Under the pieces are notes generated by a model that made no database searches, was not told the DNA's origin, and saw only the letters and a program-made list of their open reading frames with translations. Source: Stramenopiles sp. TOSAG23-3 (taxonomy: Eukaryota > Sar). Taken from it: a stretch of DNA of 19,550 bases. Positions 1 to 7,283 of the stretch are shown piece by piece (the first letter of the stretch is position 1; the number at the start of each line of letters is the position of its first letter). The translations under genes and the position numbers were made by a program. The stretch lies in NCBI GenBank assembly GCA_900128585.1, contig LT642397.1, positions 1 to 19,550 on the forward strand. Reading direction: 5' to 3'.

Positions 1-129
1 GTGGTGAGTGGTGTATTAAAAAAAATATATTATAAAATAACTACTACTTCTACTACTAAAAGAGTACAGTATAATATTAAATAGTATGTAAAAAATATTA
101 TAATAAGATGATGATGATGGTCTTTTTTC
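1..129. other. AT-rich flank, probable 3' UTR/terminator side of the transglutaminase gene
   Basis: Very AT-rich sequence with short ACT/ATG trinucleotide runs lies just downstream (minus-strand sense) of the transglutaminase stop codon. No open frame and no canonical AATAAA on the minus strand was found here. It probably holds the 3' UTR of that gene; nothing else is recognisable. Confidence 0.4.
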
Positions 130-2733
130 TCATTTCTTCGTGTAAATAATTCTCTCCTGCGATACTGGCTCGATGTTGGCATAATTCGCGCCAGTTTTAT
201 GGTACGGTTTTGTCAAATCGCTATCCTTAAAGGGCACCTTTGGCAAACCCTCGACCCACTTTCGAGGTTTGGCACGCGCCTCCTCTTCGTGTTTGTTTAT
301 TTCACGCGGAGTCATGCTCATAGCTGGGTGGGCGTGCGGACTGGCAGGCAACTGATTTTGCGCCGCGCCGTAAGACGTCAAAAGGCCGTTCTTCAGGACA
401 GCAGGGTCGTGCGATTTCAAAGGGTCCCTGTTCAAGTTCGACGCGGGGGGCTCTTTGGAGTGGTGATACGGCGACGTTTTGGCCCACAGGTCTGGGTCGT
501 ATGGACGGTTCTCGTATCGTTTTGACTTGTCGAACGCAGGGTGGGTAGGGTCTAAAATTTCATGGGCGTGGTACTCCAGCAGACTTGCCTGCACCAGTCC
601 CGGTGTCGGGGCCTTCCCTTTCATTCTCCGCTTGCGCTCCTTGACGAAGACGCTGCCAGTTTCTTTTACCGCGGCGCTCAGTGTGAACAGTGCACTGGAG
701 GTCATGTGCTTGCTCACGCCTATTGTTGACAATGTGTCTTGGTTCAAGTCGAGCTTGAGGCGAAACGTGTGCTCGCTACCGGGCTCCAACACTTTTTTCT
801 TGTGCTTGTGGGCAATCTTGGCATAAATCTTGCCTTGCCTGGTCGTTTTGTACACGATACGTTTCCCGGTGTAATCGATGGCGAAGGCCAGTCCTGCAAA
901 CGCAACTGTGCGTTTTTCGCTAGGGTGTTTGTTGGTGACGGTTAACGTCACTTCATACGGCGTTTCGCTGCCGATGCTTAGTTGACCTGAAGGGAACGAC
1001 GCCTTGAAGTTGACGTCGCCCTTGCCGTTGGAGTGGCCAAAGAGAGATTTCTTCTTGGCGGCGATTGGCGCCTCGGCGACTTCGGCAAGCGAGACTGCCG
1101 GATCCTGGGGCTTCGCCTCCCGGAGGGGTACGCCTTCCTTGCCCGTGTGGATGTCCAGGCACTTCGGGATATTGCCGGCCGGGGTTGCTTTGCCAGGATG
1201 GCTCGGCTCTGGATATTTGTAGAAATTGGTGATGTCTAATTTACAATTCTTCGACGGGGACGCTTCGTCGTGCTCTTCCGTGTTGCACCCAGGCTTCGAG
1301 GTGACGATCAGCGTGCCCACCGTGTTCATCTCGTCCTCAAACGGGTCGGCGGCGTAAGAATCTTCGTAAACGAACGGTTCATTCGATCCCTGCTTCCGTA
1401 CGTACAAGTTGATGTCCGCGTTGGTCTCTGAGATGACGAATTGGTTGTCGTAGCAACCATCTTTGCTTTTCTTCAGCCACTTGACTGGCGCGGGCCCCAT
1501 TTGCGAGCGCCCTTGGCTATCCTCCTGTGGTGTGGCATCCACCGCGTTCCATCCCCTTGGGCTCCTTGTAAGGTCGGGTCGGCGGATCCACATTTGGTTC
1601 CAGACATGGAATCCCCACACGCTATCGCCGTGCCCGACACCAGAGCCCTTTTCCGGCTCTACCGGCAAGTAAATGCCCTCTGGGGTTGACTCGAAGAATT
1701 TGCTGATCGCTCGGTCTCCGTTAACGTCGTGCGCGCTCTGGAAGGTCGTCACCACGCTCGTCGGGATACCAAGCGATCGGCCAATCGTGGCCGTCACGCC
1801 GGCAAAGACAAAGCATTGGCAGTACTGCACGTTGGTGTGACGCTCCTTTTCTGCCACGAGTGCCATGTACTGTTCTAGCAGCTGCGATGACCCCTTGAAG
1901 TTCCCTGGGTCCTGGCACTTTCGCATCCACGACTTTTTGTCTTTCGAACACTTGTACTGATAATTCCGGTCGTTGTTTTCTTCGTAGTCTCCTGCGCCCC
2001 ACCTGCCGTAGCAAACCTCGTTGTTGATGGCGAACGTCAAGTGCCGCGCGATGACGTGGGGTTGACTGCGCTGCTCCAGTGTCAAGTGCCGCAGCAGGTG
2101 TAGCGCTGCCATAAGGTTGAGCCCACGGCCCGGGTCCAAGTCCCATACGTGCCCTTTGTGGTCGTCGCTGTTCCCTTGAAAAATCATCGTCTTGTCGTCC
2201 AACACGAAGTCGCGCCCCAAGTTGACCTTTTTGCTGCCGGTCCCTACGGGGCCCCGGGAGTCGAACGGGTTGAAGAGAAGGATGAACTCTGCTTCCTCGT
2301 CGCCCGCTTTCATTATGTACGCCCCGATCGCCGCATCTTTGTCCGACTTGATGGTCACGTCCCCATTGGCGGACCTATCAATTTTCCAGTTCGTTACTGC
2401 CGTCTCCTTCTTCACGCCGCACTCGCCCAGACCTCTCACCGAACCTTTCAGCAGACCGCACTCTTGGAAAAATATTTGAACCTGATCGGTGGGCAAATAA
2501 TCCGACCGCCAATCCTTGACCGTGAAGGGTTTTCCACGCCGCACAATGAGACGGTTCTTTCCGAGCTTTGGAAGTTTGTCGTACGATTTGTCTTCCGTCA
2601 CCAGCGGTTTGTCCCTCAAGTGGTCGGTGGCGTGCTTTTCGTTATTGGACGACGCCAACAGGTCCAAACTACCTGCACGGCAGCAGACACCTCCAAACGT
2701 TGCAAAACAAAGAAATATCACAAATGCTTTCAT
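130..2733 (-). CDS. Secreted animal-type (Ca-dependent) transglutaminase
   Basis: An 867-residue protein predicted to form isopeptide crosslinks between Gln and Lys side chains outside the cell or in the secretory pathway. It starts with a hydrophobic signal peptide (about residues 1-20). A transglutaminase N-terminal beta-domain follows (about 55-165), then the papain-like core (about 225-440). The triad is Cys307 (in YCQCFVF), His376 (in FHVWN) and Asp399 (in WNAVDATPQE). YGRW with Trp245 matches the transition-state Trp of animal enzymes, and SAHD at 333-336 is also typical. One Ig-like C-terminal domain lies at about 570-690. Instead of a second one there is a Pro/His/Lys-rich tail (about 700-867). 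The usual GQCW around the nucleophile is CQCF here. The single uninterrupted ATG frame implies no intron. It is divergent from the calpain gene. The family call is firm; substrates are unknown. Confidence 0.93.
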   Translation of the reverse strand: MKAFVIFLCFATFGGVCCRAGSLDLLASSNNEKHATDHLRDKPLVTEDKSYDKLPKLGKNRLIVRRGKPFTVKDWRSDYLPTDQVQIFFQECGLLKGSVRGLGECGVKKETAVTNWKIDRSANGDVTIKSDKDAAIGAYIMKAGDEEAEFILLFNPFDSRGPVGTGSKKVNLGRDFVLDDKTMIFQGNSDDHKGHVWDLDPGRGLNLMAALHLLRHLTLEQRSQPHVIARHLTFAINNEVCYGRWGAGDYEENNDRNYQYKCSKDKKSWMRKCQDPGNFKGSSQLLEQYMALVAEKERHTNVQYCQCFVFAGVTATIGRSLGIPTSVVTTFQSAHDVNGDRAISKFFESTPEGIYLPVEPEKGSGVGHGDSVWGFHVWNQMWIRRPDLTRSPRGWNAVDATPQEDSQGRSQMGPAPVKWLKKSKDGCYDNQFVISETNADINLYVRKQGSNEPFVYEDSYAADPFEDEMNTVGTLIVTSKPGCNTEEHDEASPSKNCKLDITNFYKYPEPSHPGKATPAGNIPKCLDIHTGKEGVPLREAKPQDPAVSLAEVAEAPIAAKKKSLFGHSNGKGDVNFKASFPSGQLSIGSETPYEVTLTVTNKHPSEKRTVAFAGLAFAIDYTGKRIVYKTTRQGKIYAKIAHKHKKKVLEPGSEHTFRLKLDLNQDTLSTIGVSKHMTSSALFTLSAAVKETGSVFVKERKRRMKGKAPTPGLVQASLLEYHAHEILDPTHPAFDKSKRYENRPYDPDLWAKTSPYHHSKEPPASNLNRDPLKSHDPAVLKNGLLTSYGAAQNQLPASPHAHPAMSMTPREINKHEEEARAKPRKWVEGLPKVPFKDSDLTKPYHKTGANYANIEPVSQERIIYTKK

Positions 2734-2819
2734 TGTTCCTAAGCTCGCCTAACTTCCTTGGCCTAACTTCCCTTTTAACGTTCGTCGTAATGAAACCGTT
2801 ACGCCCGTTTCCCTTTCGT

Positions 2820-2826
2820 TTTTATA
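2820..2826 (-). promoter_or_regulatory. TATA-box-like element of the transglutaminase gene
   Basis: On the minus strand this reads TATAAAA, in the context CTCTTATAAAAACG. It lies about 87 bases upstream of the transglutaminase ATG, compatible with a short 5' UTR. Between it and the ATG, the 11-mer GGAAGTTAGGC occurs twice in tandem (about 2748-2773). The assignment rests on sequence and position only. Confidence 0.45.
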
Positions 2827-3140
2827 AGAGTGTACATTCCCTCCACACTTACACTTACAGTTTACTCCCAGAAACAAACAGATAAAATAATGTAGTAGTA
2901 TAATATTATTATTTTATTAATAATTATTTTATTATATTATTATTATTAATTTTTTTACATCCAAATCTGTCATATTATAATATTATTAAGTACGACTAAA
3001 ATATCCAAATTACATTCAATAGTATGTAATATCTTAGTATATATAAATACACGACCTATCTGAAGGAAACAAAGGAATCCTTTTTTGTTTTGTTTTTTAA
3101 TTAGGTACCGTATACCGAGGAGGAGAATGGAATATCAGAT

Positions 3141-3298
3141 CCCCCCCCCCCCTCTTCTTCTCTTTTCTTCTCTTCTCTTCTTTTCTCTTCTTTTCTTCTT
3201 TTATCTTCTCTTCTTCTTTCTTTTCTTCTCTTCTTTTATCTTCTTTTCTTTTATCTTCTTTTCTCTTCTTCTCTCTTCTTCTCTCTTCTCTTCTCTTC
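3141..3298 (+). repeat. Polypyrimidine tract (C run followed by CT/CTT repeats)
   Basis: A run of twelve C is followed by about 145 bases of almost pure C and T (TCTTC, TTTTCTTC units), with only a few single A interruptions in TTTTATCTTC units. It is a simple-sequence tract able in principle to form triplex DNA. The frame open through it is low complexity and not a gene. Confidence 0.85.
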
Positions 3299-3894
3299 GC
3301 TAAAAAAGAAAAGTAAATCCATTATTATTATTATTATATTCTATATAATATATATATATTTAAGGCATCATATTTGTTTTGATTAATTCTATTATTATTA
3401 TTATATAATTTAACATGTTTATTTATTATTACCTTCGTCTTATTCTTGAAGTATTAATTCCTTAAATGAAATTCAGTTGTAGTAGTAGTATATTATAAAA
3501 TATATAATAATACAGCAGTACAGCAGTATAATAAAATAATAATATAATTATTATTAATAATAATAATAATAATAAAATACTTGTATTTACTGTAGTACAG
3601 TAGTAGTATCTTTAGTAGTACCAGGTAGTAGCATTATTATTTTTATTATTTTTTTTTTTTTACACTCCTCTTCTCCTCTTCTTCTTCTTCTTGTAGTATT
3701 TTTTTTTAAATAATAATAATAAATAATTATTAATTTTATTGAAAGTTGAAATAATATGAAATTATTTATTGATCAATTCAATTAATGGTAATTGGAGAAT
3801 AATTCAATTTGACCCTTATTCTTGTACAAACAAACAACAGACAAGCAATCGCGAAGCGCAGAGGGAAAAAGAGGAAAACAACGGGATAGAATCC

Positions 3895-3942
3895 ATGGAA
3901 CTATATATAGACGGATGTCGAAGCACGGCGTTGTTGACCTGA
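3895..3942 (+). promoter_or_regulatory. Overlapping upstream ORF before the calpain start
   Basis: An ATG in a good context (ATCCATGG) opens a 15-codon frame that ends at TGA inside the calpain coding region. It is out of frame with calpain and overlaps its start at 3915. If transcription begins upstream of 3895, this uORF would limit calpain translation; if it begins between 3897 and 3915, the uORF is irrelevant. The transcript 5' end is unknown. Confidence 0.4.
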
Positions 3943-6332
3943 CGGAGTCCCCGGGGAAGGGGACAGGGGCAGGGGCGTCCTTGTCCGCGTCAGTCGAAGT
4001 GCCCCGGCCGCTGAAGCGTCAAAGGAGGGAGGCGGAAAGTGGTGGTAGGGAATGTGGTGCATGGTCCATGTCTACTCAGAAGGTATGGTTGAACCAATCA
4101 GCAGAGCAGCCATGTGGGAAGACGTCCGTGGCAACAGCGGTCCTGTTCACTGATAGGAAGTTTCTGGCAGCCCCGTCTTCTATAGACGGGAGGAACGGCG
4201 CACGGTCGTCGTCGAAAGCCTTCGCAAAGCCACCGAAGTGCCTCTGCAAGATTGAGGCGAGGGCAAAACGTGTGAATAAAGAAGGCCCCACTCAAGGACG
4301 GTATTTTTATGGGTGCACAAAGCCCTCCAAGTCCAGGTGCAAGTTTTTCCAGTGGGCAAAGGGAGAGCCGCACACCAAGGAGGCCCTCTCGTCGCAGTGG
4401 TTGCGTTTTTGTTCGCCCCAGTTCTGCCTCTCGAGCAAAACGCAGGGCGTCTGTGCAGCAGGCGCAGGCCGCAGGCAAATGCTGACGTTCTCCCCGAGCG
4501 ACATTATTCAAGGTGGCGTTGGTGACTGCTGGTTCATTTCCGCTGCAGCTGTCGTTGCAGAACGGCAGGACTTAATTTCCAGGATCTTTTCAAAGCACCT
4601 GTACAATTCCAATATTCCCACCAACGGCAAGCTGGACGTGCAGCTTTGCATCGATGGAAAATGGACCAGCGTCGTCGTCGACACGTTTTTACCGGTCAAG
4701 ACAATAGAGTCGAAGACGGCCGCAAAGCAGCGATCCGCACTGGAGCAGTTTGGGATGCAGTTCGCTGCGACGTATGCTAAGCCGGGGGCCGGGAACTCGT
4801 TGTGGGTCGCGTATTTGGAAAAGGCATACGCGAAAGCGTGCGGGAGTTACCAGGCGATCAGCGGGGGCGAGATCGTAGAGGCGATGGGGGTGCTCTGCGG
4901 CTGCCCAACGGAGGTAATATGTTTGAACGGCCCAACGTTCGATAGTGAGGTTGTTTGGGCACGGATGCTATCGTTCCTGTCGTCCGGGTTTCCCATGGGT
5001 TGCGGAACGGCCTCGAGCGGGGAGGGCGTAGTTGGAGGCCATGCCTACTCAATATTGGACGTCAGGGAAGTGGCAGGTGTGAAACCAAGCCGACAGCGAA
5101 CAATGAAGGAATTTTTCGGTGGCAGCAGCAGCAGCAGCGCGGGCGCCAAACCGCCGCCCTCTGAACACCTGTCGCACGAGGGCACGTTGCGGGTCATGAA
5201 GATCCGAAACCCATGGGGAAAAAAGGAGTGGAAGGGGGCTTTTGGTGCAAAATCGGAGGTTTGGACGCAGGAGCTGCGGGACTTGCTGGGCCAGAGCGAC
5301 AAGAACGACGGCCAGTTCTGGATGACGTACCAGGATTTTCAGCGACGGTTTGTCAACATAGACGTTGCAAAAATACACAAAGATTGGTTTGAAGCGGACT
5401 ATGAAATTGACGATTCAGGCAGCAACGAAACTGGTGTGCTTTCGAAGCAAGTGGTTCAACTTCGAGTGTTCGAACCGACGTGGGTGCAGCTCTGCCTGTT
5501 TCTTCCCCTCAAACGAGGGAAAGTGGGGGATTACTCGGACGGCACTATATTGGTGATGAAGCGGAGGGCTGCGATGCACCAGCCCATCGAACTGGTCCAG
5601 CACCGGTTTAACTCGTACTGCCGTTGCGACCAAATAGAATTCGTCGCCGACGATACCAGCGCCACGTACGAAGTGTGCTTTATGAATTTTGGAGGACACC
5701 CCACGCCGTCCGGGCAGGTACTGCCGAACCACGTCTTTCGCATTTTCAGCGCAAAACCGGTGTTTACAAAAGCAAGGCAGCTGTCCGTGCTGCAGCTGCA
5801 AGAGTACATTGCTTGCGTCCGTGGTTTTTTTCATCGGACTATCGTTTCGCGCCAGAGCAGGCCGGGTCTGGTGGGCCTCACGGAGGAGAAGCATTTTCAA
5901 AGGATTTTGAACGAGGAGGTATGTGTGAACCTGTGGTATTGCCGTGGAATATTTGTTATCGCTGTCACAAATCTTGGGACTTCGGAGCGGTGCATCTCGT
6001 TTCCAACCATCGATGGCGTAAAAGGTATCACAAAGGTCCACCCAAACGCGACCATGGGCGACGATGGTCGCTACCGTCTTGGGCTGAAACCGTTCGGCAA
6101 ATCGCTGGTAGTCTGCGGTGCAGCCACGGAAGAGTACTCGATTGAGAAAGGCGGGGTTTTATTCTTGTACTTGCACCAAGGCTTCCGTGCAGTAGCTGCA
6201 AAGCCAGCGCCCGGCGGGGCGGCGACCAACTACGTTCACATACTCGATACTATGGAATCGATCTGCAACAACCCGTATATGTCGAAAAAACTTGAAACTG
6301 TTGGACTGTTTCAATTTGTTGGTTTGTTCTGA
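3915..6332 (+). CDS. Calpain-family cysteine protease with GRF zinc finger, PIP-like box and SIM-like motif
   Basis: An 805-residue protein from the first in-frame ATG (the open frame upstream begins with TTG). VVDLTES (6-12) fits a SUMO-interaction motif, and KRQRR (34-38) is a basic NLS-like cluster. A GRF zinc finger follows (about 107-150; ligands Cys109, Cys111, Cys134 and Cys142, with GRYFYGC and CKFFQW signatures). GRF fingers bind single-stranded nucleic acid in APE2, NEIL3 and TOP3A. The CysPc protease core has Cys205 (GDCWF), His376 (GGHAY) and Asn432 (RNPWG), so the triad is complete. An insertion between His and Asn (about 386-425) contains QRTMKEFF (394-401), a consensus PCNA-interacting box, followed by a Ser run. 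Two beta-rich C-terminal regions (about 505-620 and 640-760) resemble calpain domain III; no EF-hands are visible. Protease identity is firm. Nuclear, replication-linked action is inferred from the motifs. Confidence 0.93.
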   Translation: MSKHGVVDLTESPGKGTGAGASLSASVEVPRPLKRQRREAESGGRECGAWSMSTQKVWLNQSAEQPCGKTSVATAVLFTDRKFLAAPSSIDGRNGARSSSKAFAKPPKCLCKIEARAKRVNKEGPTQGRYFYGCTKPSKSRCKFFQWAKGEPHTKEALSSQWLRFCSPQFCLSSKTQGVCAAGAGRRQMLTFSPSDIIQGGVGDCWFISAAAVVAERQDLISRIFSKHLYNSNIPTNGKLDVQLCIDGKWTSVVVDTFLPVKTIESKTAAKQRSALEQFGMQFAATYAKPGAGNSLWVAYLEKAYAKACGSYQAISGGEIVEAMGVLCGCPTEVICLNGPTFDSEVVWARMLSFLSSGFPMGCGTASSGEGVVGGHAYSILDVREVAGVKPSRQRTMKEFFGGSSSSSAGAKPPPSEHLSHEGTLRVMKIRNPWGKKEWKGAFGAKSEVWTQELRDLLGQSDKNDGQFWMTYQDFQRRFVNIDVAKIHKDWFEADYEIDDSGSNETGVLSKQVVQLRVFEPTWVQLCLFLPLKRGKVGDYSDGTILVMKRRAAMHQPIELVQHRFNSYCRCDQIEFVADDTSATYEVCFMNFGGHPTPSGQVLPNHVFRIFSAKPVFTKARQLSVLQLQEYIACVRGFFHRTIVSRQSRPGLVGLTEEKHFQRILNEEVCVNLWYCRGIFVIAVTNLGTSERCISFPTIDGVKGITKVHPNATMGDDGRYRLGLKPFGKSLVVCGAATEEYSIEKGGVLFLYLHQGFRAVAAKPAPGGAATNYVHILDTMESICNNPYMSKKLETVGLFQFVGLF

Positions 6333-6391
6333 AGGCAAAATCTGAGATTTTAAACGAAAAAGATACGCGCTGAGGCCATACTTGTATATAA

Positions 6392-6397
6392 AATAAA
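6392..6397 (+). terminator. Polyadenylation signal candidate for calpain
   Basis: AATAAA about 60 bases after the calpain stop codon, within TATATAAAATAAAAAAATTA. Position is right for a short 3' UTR. AT-rich context makes chance occurrence possible. Confidence 0.4.
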
Positions 6398-6633
6398 AAA
6401 ATTATATTGTATTGTTTTAAGACTCTCATTTTAAATCAATTACTATTGCAGTTCCAATTACGAATAATAGAATTCAACGCTATAATAATCTATAAAATTT
6501 GACAATCCTGTAGTAGTACCAGGTAGAACGTAAAACGGCAGCAAGTCGATGGAATATATATTCTCTAGTTTAGTATTTTAATAATAAACATATACATATA
6601 CATAGCATTTAAAACGAATTAGGCCAATCACAG

Positions 6634-6840
6634 ATATAAGCCTCCTCTCCTCCTCCTTCTTCTTCTTTCTTCTTTCTTCTTCTATTCCTCCTCCTTCTTT
6701 TTCTTTCTTCATTCTTCTTCTTCTTTTTCTTCAACACACAACAGCGCTGGTGGTGGTGTGGTTAGGAAGAACAAGAAGAGAAGAAGGACGTATGAAGGAA
6801 GAAGAGATAGAAGATATAGAAGAAGAAGTAAAAAAAAAAA
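6634..6840. repeat. Pyrimidine tract facing a purine tract (imperfect inverted arrangement)
   Basis: About 100 bases of CT/CTT-rich sequence (6640-6733) are followed after about 35 bases by about 70 bases rich in GAA/AGA units (6768-6840). The two halves are largely complementary in composition, so the transcript or either strand could fold into a long imperfect hairpin. It is otherwise simple sequence. Confidence 0.65.
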
Positions 6841-7283
6841 TTATTTATATATTAATAATTATTAATAATATAATAATAATTAATTCTTCTTCTTCGACTG
6901 GTTCGTTCATCGGCGGTACGTACTTTATATTATACTTGGTACTACACTTTGATTTCACAACACAGTAATTAATTAAATGGTTCCTTTCAAGCAAAATGAA
7001 TGAATTGAAATGGGAACAATTTCAAGCGGTAGGTAGTATCATTACATACCGAATGCTGGTCGTTGTTACTTTCTTACTTTCTTTCCTTTGTTCCTTCGCT
7101 CGTTGTTGTTGAATTCGTTCTATCTTCTTGTTTTGCCGTTGGTGTAGTATTTGGATATACGACACCGTTTTTGGCGTCTGGGGTAGTATAGAAAAAGAAG
7201 GATATCGCATATAACCATATTGGTATTTGTAGTTGCCAGTTTGTTGTATTTTTGAAGCGATTCATTTTTGAGAATTCGGGATC

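Larger units (their letters stand above)
2734..3914. other. Divergent intergenic region between transglutaminase and calpain
   Basis: About 1.2 kb with no supportable gene. The left end carries the transglutaminase TATA-like element. The middle is AT-rich with ATT/TAA/GTA trinucleotide runs and a long polypyrimidine tract. The right end (about 3822-3914) has balanced composition and is open in the calpain frame, but it begins with TTG and has no in-frame ATG before 3915. I read it as calpain 5' UTR. A TATATA string (3903-3908) sits only a few bases before the calpain ATG, which is too close for a conventional TATA box. Confidence 0.6.
6333..7283. other. Intergenic region between calpain and LRR membrane protein genes
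   Basis: About 950 bases without a supportable gene. It holds the calpain 3' end with an AATAAA at 6392-6397, AT-rich simple sequence, and a pyrimidine tract followed by a purine tract at about 6634-6840. The mixed-composition region from about 7020 to the next ATG is probably the promoter and 5' UTR of the next gene. CATATAA near 7208 is a weak TATA candidate. Small frames here are low complexity. Confidence 0.6.

Noticed and set aside
2149-2742. 197-codon plus-strand frame antisense to transglutaminase
   Set aside because: No recognisable domain; the opposite strand carries the signal peptide and N-terminal domain.
3085-3303. 72-codon hydrophobic frame
   Set aside because: Encoded by the polypyrimidine tract; Leu/Phe/Ser runs follow from CT repeats.
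3822-3914. 31-codon N-terminal extension of calpain
   Set aside because: The upstream frame begins with TTG and has no ATG before 3915; a eukaryotic start at TTG is not supported.
7208-7222. CArG-box-like CCATATTGG upstream of the LRR protein gene
   Set aside because: One base short of the CC(A/T)6GG consensus.
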